A DNA stretch of 64,000 nucleotides from Chryseobacterium sp. MEBOG06 (GCF_021869765.1 NZ_CP084580.1:3968001-4032000), one strand, 5' to 3'; positions 35,943 to 45,177 are shown, counted from the stretch's first letter. A program made the numbers and translations. The notes: generated by a model from the sequence alone, not told the origin.

Positions 35943-38285
35943 CTAGTTCGCTCTCGACTTTTCCTCAAAATTCACATTACGGCTTTCTCCTTTTATTTTT
36001 CTATTTCCAAAAGTATAAGTAACTGATAGATTAAGCCTTCTGGCATCATAATAATTATTATAAGAGTGTATTCCTGTCGTATAATAAATTTTGCCGACAC
36101 TTTTCCCCTGTTTAAAGATATCGGAAACCATGACATTCATCTGAAGGTTTCTTTCCATCAGACTTATTTTCAGGCCTGATGTAAAACTTCCGGCAAAATC
36201 CATATAAACATTCCGTGAATTGGAAGGCAGCCTGAACCAATAATTGAGTATCAGCTGAATGGTTTTACTTTTATTGAGCGATATATTATTCTGAATATCA
36301 AAGTCATAACTGCTTCCTTTACGGGATTCGGCATCCGTAGCAAAAACATCCGTGTTCATATAAGAATAATTGGCTGAATAATTGGCTTCCCACTTTTTGA
36401 AAAAAGTATCCGAATAATTGAGGGAGACCCCCATACTGTTTTGATTGTAATAGTTTTCAAAAGTACTGATCCTGTTTTCGTTTTTAAGGGTTGCCAGCTG
36501 TCCAAATCCTTCCACAGTTCTTTGAAAGTAGGCTGATGCAGACAGTTTGCCTTTATAGATATAGGAAAATTCAATATTATGATTAATTGAAGGTTTCAGA
36601 AAAGGGTTTCCTGTGAAATATGAATTAATATTTATATACCAGCGGTAAGGATTGATCGCACGGAATCCGGGTCTGTTGATTCTTTTTGAATAATTCAGGT
36701 TAAAAGTATTATTTTCATTGCTTTTATAACTGATATAAGCTGTAGGAAAAAAATTCCCGTAGGAGTTTTCAGTCTGCTGTCCGGAAGTTAAAGAATTTCC
36801 GCTAACAACGGAGTATTCATAGCGAAGACCTGCTTTTGCTGACCATTTTTCATTGAAGGATTTTTCGAAACTGATATAAGCGGCATAGTTTTTCTCATTA
36901 TAATCAAATTCATTGCTTTTCAAAGGATCTGTGACATAACTTCCATTGGTAAGGTTCTGGTAGGCTATTTTCGAGTTATTATCAAAATTAGTGAACTTCA
37001 CTCCTGTTTCTGTTTTTGCAAACTGATAGGGTAAAGTAAGATCTGCCTGCCCGGAATAAATTTTATAATCTACCATAGACGGGGATTTTACGACGAAACG
37101 ATCTCCTGAACTCTCTGTTGTTGTAAAATTAATAGTCGTATCGGGTACATTGGAAAAATAATTTCCGGTAATACTCAATTTATTATCCTGTTTCCCGAAT
37201 TTAAGATCATAATAAGCGCTTGCCGTATGCTGCATGCTTGTCCCCCTGTGTGCGGCATCGGTAAATAGTGTATTTGTGTAACTGCTATTCTGAAAATAGT
37301 TAGAAGTATTCACAATATCCATATTGGAATGCCCAAATCCGTAATCATAAATAAAACCTATACTAGACTTGCTTCCCAACTGATAATCAATGCTTAAGTT
37401 CGCTCCCAATCCGTCACCGAAATCTCTTCTGTTATCATTGCTTTTAAGCCCGTCAGCACCTTCTATCCAATAGTTTTCGTAGGAATGCTTTGCATATTTG
37501 TTCTGTCTCAGTTTTAATGACGAACGAAGCTTTTCGTTCTGATAATTGATGGTCGCACTGTTTGAGGTTCCTGTGTACGTCTGCTGCTGAAGACTCGTTG
37601 TAAGACTTCCACTCCATCCAAGATTCTGATTTTTCTTCAGTACGATATTGATAAGACCGCTATTTCCCTGTGCCTCGTATTTTGCAGGCGGAGCGGTGAT
37701 CACTTCAATTTTTTCTATGTTTTCGGATCTGAGACTTTTCAGATAAGTAACCAGTTCAGCAGGCGAAAGGTTCAGCATCCTGTCATTAATCATTACTGCT
37801 ACCCCGCTTTTACCAACAATTGAAACTCCTGTATTGTCATCCACTTTCACCAATGGTGTTGTTGCAAGAGCATCTGCCCCATCCATTCCCTGTGAAGCTA
37901 CAGAGTTGGCAACATTAAAAACAAGCCTGTCTGCTTTTCTTTCAATCAGCTTTTTTCTGGAAGTAAGGGTTACTCCTTCAATTTGTTTTTCTTTCTTTTT
38001 CTCTATTAAAAAATCCTGTTTTACTGATCCATTGATCTGTATATCTTTGTTGGATATTTCAACACCGTCCTGGATAAGCTTTATATTATAATTTCCATTT
38101 TCAAAAAGTTTCAATGAATAATTTCCCTTTTCGTCTGAAAGGGCAGTCTGTTTTTTTTGATCTTTTATAGCTACCACTTCAACATAGGAAACCCCATTTC
38201 CTGTTTCGGTAATCCTGCCAGTTATACTTTGAGAAAATGCAGCTACTGGCAGTAGAAAGATTACAGAAAGTAATGTTTTTTTCAT
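35943..38285 (-). CDS. Outer-membrane beta-barrel protein with CarboxypepD-like domain
   Basis: A 780-residue TonB-receptor-like outer-membrane protein: signal peptide (to about 19, PVAAFSQ), a carboxypeptidase-regulatory-like domain (20-95, SITGRITETGNGVSYVEVV), a plug (about 110-215, VFNVANSVASQGMDGADAL and KIEVITAPPAKYEAQG), then a large barrel with repeated YSKRINRPGF-type strands of the OMP_b-brl_3 family. The substrate is unknown. It is divergent from a GH92 mannosidase with only 101 nt between, so a shared promoter region and a glycan role are possible but not shown. Confidence 0.82.
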   Translation of the reverse strand: MKKTLLSVIFLLPVAAFSQSITGRITETGNGVSYVEVVAIKDQKKQTALSDEKGNYSLKLFENGNYNIKLIQDGVEISNKDIQINGSVKQDFLIEKKKEKQIEGVTLTSRKKLIERKADRLVFNVANSVASQGMDGADALATTPLVKVDDNTGVSIVGKSGVAVMINDRMLNLSPAELVTYLKSLRSENIEKIEVITAPPAKYEAQGNSGLINIVLKKNQNLGWSGSLTTSLQQQTYTGTSNSATINYQNEKLRSSLKLRQNKYAKHSYENYWIEGADGLKSNDNRRDFGDGLGANLSIDYQLGSKSSIGFIYDYGFGHSNMDIVNTSNYFQNSSYTNTLFTDAAHRGTSMQHTASAYYDLKFGKQDNKLSITGNYFSNVPDTTINFTTTESSGDRFVVKSPSMVDYKIYSGQADLTLPYQFAKTETGVKFTNFDNNSKIAYQNLTNGSYVTDPLKSNEFDYNEKNYAAYISFEKSFNEKWSAKAGLRYEYSVVSGNSLTSGQQTENSYGNFFPTAYISYKSNENNTFNLNYSKRINRPGFRAINPYRWYININSYFTGNPFLKPSINHNIEFSYIYKGKLSASAYFQRTVEGFGQLATLKNENRISTFENYYNQNSMGVSLNYSDTFFKKWEANYSANYSYMNTDVFATDAESRKGSSYDFDIQNNISLNKSKTIQLILNYWFRLPSNSRNVYMDFAGSFTSGLKISLMERNLQMNVMVSDIFKQGKSVGKIYYTTGIHSYNNYYDARRLNLSVTYTFGNRKIKGESRNVNFEEKSRAN

Positions 38286-38386
38286 AGTTTAAATTGTAAT
38301 AGTTTTGTTATAAGACAAACAGCCCTCGTCTTTTATTACATCTGTTCTACTGTTTTTCAATATATTCGCTATTATAAAATTTGAAT

Positions 38387-41188
38387 ATGAAAAAAAGGCT
38401 GATTGCGTTTTCTTTGTTTATGACTCAGATTATTTCCGCTCAGAACTATTCGCAATATGTCAATCCGTTTATCGGAACAGGCGGCCATGGCCATACTTTT
38501 CCGGGGGCTATAGTTCCTTTCGGGATGGTACAGCTTTCTCCGGATACCAGAATTGATGGCAGCTGGGATGGATGCAGCGGATATCATTATTCAGATTCTG
38601 TCATCTATGGATTTTCTCACACCCACCTGAACGGAACCGGAGTTTCGGATTATGGAGATATTATGCTGATGCCCACGATGGGAAATCCAAGCCTGAACAT
38701 TAAGGATTATTCTTCAAAATTTTCGCACAAAAATGAAAAAGCCACAGCCGGATATTATGCTGTAAAGCTGGATAAAAATAACATCGGTGTCCGCCTTACG
38801 ACAACAAAGAGAGTGGGTTGTCATGAATATACTTTCAATAATGCAGGGAATGCCAATATCATTTTAGACCTCAACCACCGAGACAAGCTTCTGGAAGGTG
38901 AGGTAAAGATCATTGATGATAAAACCATTGAAGTATTCAGAAGAAGTGAGGCATGGGCTACCAACCAGTATATCTATGCCAGAATTGAATTTTCAAAACC
39001 TATGAAAATTTCTAAAAAGGAGGTCAACGGAAAACAGGAAAATACTCTTTTTACAGGAACAAGGCTTGCTCTTGCATTTTCAACTGATGTTAAAAAAGGA
39101 GAAAAGATCAGTATCAAAGTATCACTTTCGCCCACAGGTTATGAAGGCTCTGAAAAAAACATGCTGGCTGAAGCTCAAAATCTTGATTTTGAAGCAGTAA
39201 AAAAGCAGGCCGAAACCAACTGGGATCAGGAACTCTCAAAAATTGAAGTGAAGTCTGAAGATAAAAATAAACTCTCTATATTCTATACAGCCCTCTATCA
39301 TGTTTTTACCCAGCCCAACATCAATATGGACGTGGACGGTAGATACAGAGGGCGTGATAATAAGCTTTACACAGCAAACGGTTTTGATTATTATACGGTA
39401 TTCTCACTTTGGGATACTTTCAGAGGAGTACATCCTCTGATGACTTTAATCGACAGAAAAAGAACTGCTGATTTCATCAATACTTTTATCAGACAATATG
39501 AACAGGGCGGCAAACTTCCGGTTTGGGAACTCGCATCCAATGAAACGGAATGTATGATTGGTTACCATTCTGTTTCTGTAATTGCTGATGCCATGGCCAA
39601 AGGAATTCAGGGATTTGATTATGAAAAAGCCTATCAGGCTTCCAAAAGCTCAGCAATGCAGGATATTTTCGGATTGAATGCCTATAAACAAAATAATTAT
39701 ATCAGCATAGATGATGAGCATGAAAGCGTTTCGAAAACAGTAGAATATGCCTATGATGACTGGTGTATTGCCCAGATGGCAAAGATTTTAGGCAAGAAAG
39801 AAGACTATCAGTATTTCATGAAACGTTCTCAAAACTGGAAAAACCTTTACAACCCTAAAACAGGTTTTATACAGCCCAGAAAGAATGGAAACTGGTATGA
39901 ACCTTTTGACCCGAGGGAAGTCAACAACAATTATACGGAAGGAAATTCCTGGCATTATTCTTATTCTGTACAACAGGATATTCCGGGACTTATTGCAGCA
40001 CATGGGGGGAAAGAAAAATTTGAACAGTTTATCGATGCTATCTTTACAGCTTCAGATCAGACAACAGGGAGAGAACAGGTGGATATCACCGGACTGATGG
40101 GCCAGTATGCCCAGGGAAATGAGCCAAGCCATCATATCGCATACCTCTATAATTATGTAGATAAACCCGAAAAAACAGATTCTAAAATAAAATATATCCT
40201 TGATAATTTCTACAAAAATACTCCGGACGGACTGATTGGAAATGAAGACTGTGGCCAAATGAGTGCGTGGTATGTTTTAAGTTCAATGGGTATTTATTCT
40301 GTAACTCCGGGATTGCCTGAATGGGAAACCACTACTCCTTATTTTGATGAGATTAAAATTCATCTTGAAGATGGAACTACCAGAACTATTACTAAAAATG
40401 CGGGTAAAGCAGAGCTTAAAAAACTGGGATTTGAAAATATAAAACCGGTCAAAGATTTTAAATATACTCAGCAGACAGCCTCACCGGTTATTGCAGCAGA
40501 ACGGATCTTTGACTTCAATACCAAAGTTGAGATCACTCCAATTAATCCGGGAGACAAGGTATACTACATGACTCTGGATGAAAGTGACAGCAATAAAAGG
40601 AAGACCTTTACAGCTTATAAAGGCCCGTTTTCTATCAGCAAAACGACACAGGTTCAGGCTTATGCTGAAAGAAACGGGGAAAAAAGTTCTGTTACGACGG
40701 CTCATTTTAACAGAAGACCCAATTACTGGGACATTACGATCCTGTCCAAGGCCACTCCACAATATAGTGCCAGCGGGAAACTGGCTCTTATTGATGGGAT
40801 AAGAGGTGATATTAATTGGAGGAAGGGCGAGTGGCAGGGCTATCAGGGTCAAAATTTTGAAGCAATTGTCGATTTTAAATCTCCACAGCAGATTACATCT
40901 TTATCTTCCAGTTATCTTCAGGACAGCAGAGCATGGATTCTGATGCCTAAAAAAGTGGAATATTACGCTTCTATGAACGGAAAAGATTTTATTCTTCTGA
41001 AGACCATTGCCAACGATATTGATGCTAAGGATGAGAAGGTACAGATCAAAGATTTTTATACTGATATTCTTCCTACTGAAGCAAGATATATAAAAATAAA
41101 AGCCTACTACTTCGGAAAACTTCCGGAATGGCATCAGGGAGCCGGTGGAGAAGCTTATATCTTTATCGATGAGATTTCTGTAAAATAA
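38387..41188 (+). CDS. GH92 family alpha-mannosidase
   Basis: A 933-residue secreted Ca2+-dependent exo-alpha-mannosidase (often alpha-1,2) acting on N-glycan or fungal mannan side chains. Signal peptide to about 18 (IISAQ). Family marks: NPFIGTGGHGHTFPGA, DGCSGYHYSDS, the catalytic-acid stretch ELASNETECMIGYHS, and NEDCGQMSAWYVLSSMG. The last 300 residues hold a chitobiase C-like and an F5/8 type C-like beta-sandwich (WRKGEWQGYQG), probably for glycan binding. ATG 38387 preferred over TTG 38381. No SusC/SusD pair adjoins, so it is not in a canonical PUL. Confidence 0.9.
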   Translation: MKKRLIAFSLFMTQIISAQNYSQYVNPFIGTGGHGHTFPGAIVPFGMVQLSPDTRIDGSWDGCSGYHYSDSVIYGFSHTHLNGTGVSDYGDIMLMPTMGNPSLNIKDYSSKFSHKNEKATAGYYAVKLDKNNIGVRLTTTKRVGCHEYTFNNAGNANIILDLNHRDKLLEGEVKIIDDKTIEVFRRSEAWATNQYIYARIEFSKPMKISKKEVNGKQENTLFTGTRLALAFSTDVKKGEKISIKVSLSPTGYEGSEKNMLAEAQNLDFEAVKKQAETNWDQELSKIEVKSEDKNKLSIFYTALYHVFTQPNINMDVDGRYRGRDNKLYTANGFDYYTVFSLWDTFRGVHPLMTLIDRKRTADFINTFIRQYEQGGKLPVWELASNETECMIGYHSVSVIADAMAKGIQGFDYEKAYQASKSSAMQDIFGLNAYKQNNYISIDDEHESVSKTVEYAYDDWCIAQMAKILGKKEDYQYFMKRSQNWKNLYNPKTGFIQPRKNGNWYEPFDPREVNNNYTEGNSWHYSYSVQQDIPGLIAAHGGKEKFEQFIDAIFTASDQTTGREQVDITGLMGQYAQGNEPSHHIAYLYNYVDKPEKTDSKIKYILDNFYKNTPDGLIGNEDCGQMSAWYVLSSMGIYSVTPGLPEWETTTPYFDEIKIHLEDGTTRTITKNAGKAELKKLGFENIKPVKDFKYTQQTASPVIAAERIFDFNTKVEITPINPGDKVYYMTLDESDSNKRKTFTAYKGPFSISKTTQVQAYAERNGEKSSVTTAHFNRRPNYWDITILSKATPQYSASGKLALIDGIRGDINWRKGEWQGYQGQNFEAIVDFKSPQQITSLSSSYLQDSRAWILMPKKVEYYASMNGKDFILLKTIANDIDAKDEKVQIKDFYTDILPTEARYIKIKAYYFGKLPEWHQGAGGEAYIFIDEISVK

Positions 41189-41204
41189 AACAATATTATT
41201 ACCA

Positions 41205-41975
41205 ATGAAAAAAATATCGTTATTCCTCTTTTTACTTTTAAGTATCATAAAAGTATCGGCTTGTAAATGTGTGACAGAAACTTTAGCCAAGAATTATTTG
41301 GATGCTGATGTAGTGGGTGTTATAAAGATTTTGAAAGTATACGGTGAAAATACCGCACAAAGAACCTATAAAGCAGACGTTGAATTTGAAAAAGCCTACA
41401 AAGGGACAACATTCAAAACATTAAATGTGAGAGGGCTGATCGGCAGGTCTTCATCCGCAGCATGTGAAATAGATGTAGAACCCAATGACAGGTATCTGAT
41501 ATTTTTAAATAAATCCGGTAATGGCTATTCTATTTCATCCTGTACTCCCAGATCCAGATTAAAAAAAGCGCATACTAAAAATGAGAGCTCTCAACTTGAA
41601 ACTTTAAGCGAAGTTTTTTCTTATTTAGACAAAAATAAAGACAAGTTAAAAGGTCTGCAGTTTGCATCTTACTATGATGACAGCCAAAGCAGCGGTAAAT
41701 CCGGTTTGTCAAAAATCAGCGGTTTCAAGCCTAAACAGCCTTTTGCGATATACAAAGTAAAAATAAATGGTCTGTCACGGATTAAAGAAATGACACCTGT
41801 CATCAGCTTTGGAAGTAAAGATAAAACTATAGAGACTGCATTGAGAAGGCAAATTGCAGTTTCTGCTCCCATAGTCTCTGGCAATTCAGTACAAAAAGAA
41901 TTTTTGTTATTACTCTTCTACCATAAAGAAAATATAAAAGCCCAGGACAAAGAAATGATATCCAATTCCTGGTAA
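41205..41975 (+). CDS. Secreted TIMP/NTR-like protein
   Basis: A 256-residue protein whose signal peptide ends at Ala19, so the mature chain begins Cys20-Lys-Cys22. The following segment (LAKNYLDADVVGVIKILKVY, YKADVEFEKAYKG, CEIDVEPNDRYLIFL, ISSCTPRSRL) matches the OB-fold NTR pattern of tissue inhibitors of metalloproteinases, including the N-terminal CxC and later Cys partners. In animals the free Cys1 chelates the protease zinc; whether bacterial relatives inhibit proteases is not established. The C-terminal 110 residues are a separate, TonB-C-like region. It starts 16 nt after the GH92 stop, so probably co-transcribed. Confidence 0.62.
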   Translation: MKKISLFLFLLLSIIKVSACKCVTETLAKNYLDADVVGVIKILKVYGENTAQRTYKADVEFEKAYKGTTFKTLNVRGLIGRSSSAACEIDVEPNDRYLIFLNKSGNGYSISSCTPRSRLKKAHTKNESSQLETLSEVFSYLDKNKDKLKGLQFASYYDDSQSSGKSGLSKISGFKPKQPFAIYKVKINGLSRIKEMTPVISFGSKDKTIETALRRQIAVSAPIVSGNSVQKEFLLLLFYHKENIKAQDKEMISNSW

Positions 41976-41982
41976 CAAAAGC

Positions 41983-42006
41983 AAACCCTTCAGAATTGAA
42001 GGGTTT
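41983..42006. terminator. Terminator between the TIMP-like and PhyH-like genes
   Basis: A 10-bp stem (AAACCCTTCA with its complement) and a 4-nt loop between convergent genes, T-rich on the plus-strand side. Confidence 0.85.
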
Positions 42007-42024
42007 TATTATTTTAAAAAAAAT

Positions 42025-42747
42025 TTAATTCATTTTTTCTGACCACTGTAAGACTTCCGGAAGCTGCATGTCTGAAAATTCGATGTGAATCACTCTTCTC
42101 TTCCTACCATTAGTTGTTCTGTTTGAACCATGAAGGGTAAGAGGTTTCATAATCATGATTCCGCCTTTCTCTACGTTACAGATTTCTTCCGTTTCTACTG
42201 TCCAGTCAATGGTTTCCGGTCTGTAAATTCCTTTGGCATGGGATTTTGGAACTACTTTTAATGCCCCGTTGTTTTCATCCGTATCATCCAGATGGATTCT
42301 GATGGTATAAATGTTTTCCAAAATCTTCAACGGAGGCTGCACAGCAAACTGATTCTGCTTCGTTGTCCACGGACCGAAATTTGGCAAATCTATCTTTTTA
42401 TCCACAGAAATAGTCAGATCCTGATGATATGCTACGTACCAGTTGGAGGTTTCGGGCTTATCAAAATAAATACTTTTTACGACGAAATATTTATCTCCGA
42501 AGATTTCCTTAATCACTATTTTAATATTGTCGTTAAAAACAAGATCTTTAATTTCCGGAACTTCTTTTAAAAACTGTCTTATCGCAAAAAGGTCTTCAGA
42601 TTTCCTGAAATTCTCTTTTGAAGTATCTATATTCCTTAAAATTTGTTCTATTGCTTCAATTTCTGTCTGTAAGAACACATTATTTATAACAGTAAAGCCA
42701 TATTCAAAAATATGGCTTTTACAGGTTTCTAAGCTTTTTAAACTCAT
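42025..42747 (-). CDS. Phytanoyl-CoA dioxygenase (PhyH)-family Fe(II)/2-oxoglutarate oxygenase
   Basis: A 240-residue oxygenase with the facial triad visible: His108 and Asp110 in VAYHQDLTIS and His206 in PLTLHGSNRT, with the nearby Arg210 suited to bind 2-oxoglutarate. It hydroxylates an unactivated C-H using O2 and 2-oxoglutarate. Bacterial PhyH proteins act on free amino acids, ectoine or small metabolites. The gene begins 10 nt after a dicarboxylate/amino-acid symporter on the same strand, so the substrate may be what that carrier imports; inference. Confidence 0.82.
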   Translation of the reverse strand: MSLKSLETCKSHIFEYGFTVINNVFLQTEIEAIEQILRNIDTSKENFRKSEDLFAIRQFLKEVPEIKDLVFNDNIKIVIKEIFGDKYFVVKSIYFDKPETSNWYVAYHQDLTISVDKKIDLPNFGPWTTKQNQFAVQPPLKILENIYTIRIHLDDTDENNGALKVVPKSHAKGIYRPETIDWTVETEEICNVEKGGIMIMKPLTLHGSNRTTNGRKRRVIHIEFSDMQLPEVLQWSEKMN

Positions 42748-42757
42748 TGACTGATAT

Positions 42758-44008
42758 TTAGATTTTGTCCAATGGCTCTGTTAATTGCCCTTCCCATTTC
42801 GAAACAGCAGAAGTTGCTAATGTATTTCCTAATACGTTTGTCATACTTCTTCCCATATCACAGAAATGGTCAATTGGTAAGATTAAAGCGATCCCTTCCG
42901 GCGGAATTCCAAACATAGAGCATGTTGCCACAATAATAACCAGTGAAGCTCTCGGAACTCCTGCAATTCCTTTTGAAGTAAGCATCAGCACCAAAAGCAT
43001 GGTGATCTGCTGTCCAAGAGTCATTTCGATACCATAGATCTGAGCAATAAATATTGAAGCAAAGGTCATATACATCATGCTTCCATCCAGATTGAAAGAA
43101 TATCCCAGCGGTAAGATAAAAGATACTACCCTGCTGTTGCATCCGAATTTTTCAAGTTCTTCCACCAATTTTGGAAATACCGCTTCCGAACTCGTAGTAG
43201 AGAAAGCGATCAATAATGGTTCTTTAATTCTTTTTAAAAGATCAAAAAGACGATTTCCTAAAATTAAATACCCTACTAATAAAAGTACAAGCCACAGTAC
43301 TCCTATTGCAAAAAAGAAGTCCCTTAAATAAATTGCATATACTTTAAAGATTTCAAAACCATTAGTCGAAACTACTGCTGCAATGGCTCCCAATACTCCT
43401 AATGGAGCAAACCACATGATATACCCTACCATTTTAAGAATAGCATGGGCAATAATATCAAAAAGTTTCACTACAGGTTTAGAATAGTCTTCCCCTAAAT
43501 TAGCCAGTGCAACTCCAAACATTACGGCAAATATAACGATCTGCAACACTTCATTGGTAGCAAATGCCTCAAATAAACTTTTAGGAATCATGTGTTTTAC
43601 AAAGTCTTCCATAGAAAAGCTCTTACTGCTTTTAAGAAGCTCGTCCGCAGATGCAACATCCTGAATTGGCAGTTTCGTTACATGCCCCGGCTCCAGCCAG
43701 TTAACAAGTATCAATCCTATGAAAAGAGAAATCAAAGAAGCGGAGATAAACCAAAGCATTGCTTTTGTTCCTACTCTTCCGATCATTTTGATATCACTCA
43801 TTTTGGCAATTCCTACTACCAAAGTTGTAAAAACCAGGGGAGCAATAATCATCTGTACCAATCTGATAAAAACAGTTCCCAAAAGTTTTATATTCTTGGA
43901 AAAAGGTTCTGCACTTTCCGGATACTTCACATGTACTATCCCTCCAATTCCTACTCCAAGGGTAAGTGCAATGATAATTGCTATAAAAAGTTTATTCTGT
44001 CCTTTCAT
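42758..44008 (-). CDS. Dicarboxylate/amino acid:cation symporter (DAACS family)
   Basis: A 416-residue inner-membrane transporter of the GltP/DctA/EAAT family that takes up glutamate, aspartate or C4-dicarboxylates with H+ or Na+. Seen: eight hydrophobic segments plus hairpins, the serine-rich reentrant loop FSTTSSEAVFP, and the TM7/HP2 substrate region YSFNLDGSMMYMT and LTSKGIAGVPRAS. Substrate cannot be fixed by eye. A TATATTTG -7 box precedes it; the PhyH-like gene follows after 10 nt. Confidence 0.92.
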   Translation of the reverse strand: MKGQNKLFIAIIIALTLGVGIGGIVHVKYPESAEPFSKNIKLLGTVFIRLVQMIIAPLVFTTLVVGIAKMSDIKMIGRVGTKAMLWFISASLISLFIGLILVNWLEPGHVTKLPIQDVASADELLKSSKSFSMEDFVKHMIPKSLFEAFATNEVLQIVIFAVMFGVALANLGEDYSKPVVKLFDIIAHAILKMVGYIMWFAPLGVLGAIAAVVSTNGFEIFKVYAIYLRDFFFAIGVLWLVLLLVGYLILGNRLFDLLKRIKEPLLIAFSTTSSEAVFPKLVEELEKFGCNSRVVSFILPLGYSFNLDGSMMYMTFASIFIAQIYGIEMTLGQQITMLLVLMLTSKGIAGVPRASLVIIVATCSMFGIPPEGIALILPIDHFCDMGRSMTNVLGNTLATSAVSKWEGQLTEPLDKI

Positions 44009-44027
44009 ATATATAGTTCAATTTGCG

Positions 44028-44035
44028 CAAATATA
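44028..44035 (-). promoter_or_regulatory. Candidate -7 box for the symporter-oxygenase unit
   Basis: TATATTTG on the minus strand matches TAnnTTTG, 19 nt before ATG 44008. Confidence 0.42.
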
Positions 44036-44169
44036 ATGGTTTTTCAATTGGCAGAAGATTTTCTTCAATGCCTGTTAATTTTACATTAAGTTTTTAATCC
44101 TTAAAAATTAAAACTCTGGTTTAGAAAATATTGCAAAAAAATTAAGAAACATTTATTGAATTTTTATTC

Positions 44170-44198
44170 TTTTGGTACAAATTTTATTGTTACATTTG
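44170..44198 (+). promoter_or_regulatory. Bacteroidota-type promoter of the BON gene pair
   Basis: TACATTTG (44191-44198) matches the -7 consensus. TTTTG (44170-44174) lies 16 nt upstream, close to the usual -33 spacing. Predicted start near 44204, leaving a 26-nt A-rich leader. Confidence 0.55.
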
Positions 44199-44229
44199 AT
44201 AGTATAACAACATTAAATAAATATACAAT

Positions 44230-44715
44230 ATGAAAAAAACTATCGCAATGGCTGCATTAGCTGTAGCTGTATCCTTCGGGGCAGTTTCTTGTAAAAAGAA
44301 AATTTCTGATGCCGATCTTCAGACTCAGGCTACAACTGTAGTAACTTCAAATCCCGGTGCTTCTGTAGAAGTAAAAGATGGTGTAGCTCACTTAAGCGGA
44401 ACTTTCGCTGACGCTCAGTCTAAAGATGCAATGGTTACAAAATTAAAAGCCATTAACGGAATAAAAGAAGTAATGGATATGAGTACTGTAGCTGCAGCTC
44501 CGGCTCCGGCTGTTGAGACTACATCTGCTGTAGATCCTGCTGTTCAGAAAAAAGTTCAGGATGCGGTAAAAGATTTCCCTTCTGTAAAAGTAGAAATTGT
44601 AAACGGACAGCTTACTCTTACAGGAAATGTTTCCAGCCTACAGGCTAGAAAGATTAAAGAATCTGTAGATGCTTTGAAAATCGGAAAATATAACAACAAC
44701 CTAATTGTAAAATAA
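44230..44715 (+). CDS. Lipoprotein with two BON domains
   Basis: A 161-residue lipoprotein: lipobox AVSC with Cys21 followed by KKK, then BON domain 1 (about 28-82, LQTQATTVVTSNPGASVEV... AHLSGTF) and, after an Ala/Pro linker, BON domain 2 (about 103-160, VQDAVKDFPSVKVEIVNGQL, LTGNVSSLQARK). BON domains bind phospholipid and often stabilise envelope structures under osmotic stress (OsmY/DolP type). It is first of a pair with the 44722 gene, 6 nt downstream. Its Lys-rich +2 to +4 positions do not favour surface export, so it probably faces the periplasm. Confidence 0.85.
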   Translation: MKKTIAMAALAVAVSFGAVSCKKKISDADLQTQATTVVTSNPGASVEVKDGVAHLSGTFADAQSKDAMVTKLKAINGIKEVMDMSTVAAAPAPAVETTSAVDPAVQKKVQDAVKDFPSVKVEIVNGQLTLTGNVSSLQARKIKESVDALKIGKYNNNLIVK

Positions 44716-44721
44716 TTTAAA

Positions 44722-45141
44722 ATGGGCGAATTACAAGATAAATATTCAAGCGTAGTTTCAGCAGCACAATCAGCTGGAATTTCAAACCTTCAGGTTCAGG
44801 AGCAGGACGGTATTCTTTATGTTTCCGGTAATGCTTCCAATACAGCAGCAAAAGACGCAGTATGGAATGCTTTAGGAGCTATTGATTCTACCTATTCTTC
44901 TTCAGATATTAATATTGACGTACAGGTTGCAGGTCTTGCTTCCGGAGCTTCATTAACTGTTGCAACGGAAGATTCTAATCTGAATATCAGACAGGAGCCT
45001 TCTACTGAAGCTGCAGTAGTAGGTAAAGCTGCTAAAGGTTCTTCTGTAACTTTAATTGAACAAACTTCTGATGACTGGTGGAAAGTAAAAACTACTGACG
45101 GTCAGGAAGGCTATGCGTATTCAAGATATTTGAAGGCATAA
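44722..45141 (+). CDS. BON-like plus SH3b domain protein without signal peptide
   Basis: A 139-residue protein: an N-terminal BON-like half (1-72, ISNLQVQEQDGILYVSGNAS, like the K/L-rich LysM-less form of YgaU) and a C-terminal bacterial SH3 domain (about 75-139, LTVATEDSNLNIRQEPS, WWKVKTTDGQEGYAYSRYL). SH3b domains usually bind cell-wall peptides, yet no signal peptide is visible and the start MGELQDKYSS is polar. It may stay in the cytosol or leave by a non-classical route. It lies 6 nt after the BON lipoprotein gene. Confidence 0.78.
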   Translation: MGELQDKYSSVVSAAQSAGISNLQVQEQDGILYVSGNASNTAAKDAVWNALGAIDSTYSSSDINIDVQVAGLASGASLTVATEDSNLNIRQEPSTEAAVVGKAAKGSSVTLIEQTSDDWWKVKTTDGQEGYAYSRYLKA

Positions 45142-45177
45142 TTTCATAAAAAATAATTTTCACTAAATATTTTTAAG

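Noticed and set aside
38387..41188. Calling the GH92 region a polysaccharide utilisation locus
   Set aside because: No SusC/SusD pair or hybrid two-component regulator adjoins. The divergent barrel lacks a SusD partner.
43592..44089. Two overlapping plus-strand frames (165 and 105 codons)
   Set aside because: Both lie opposite the symporter gene, whose motifs FSTTSSEA and NLDGSMM prove the minus-strand frame.
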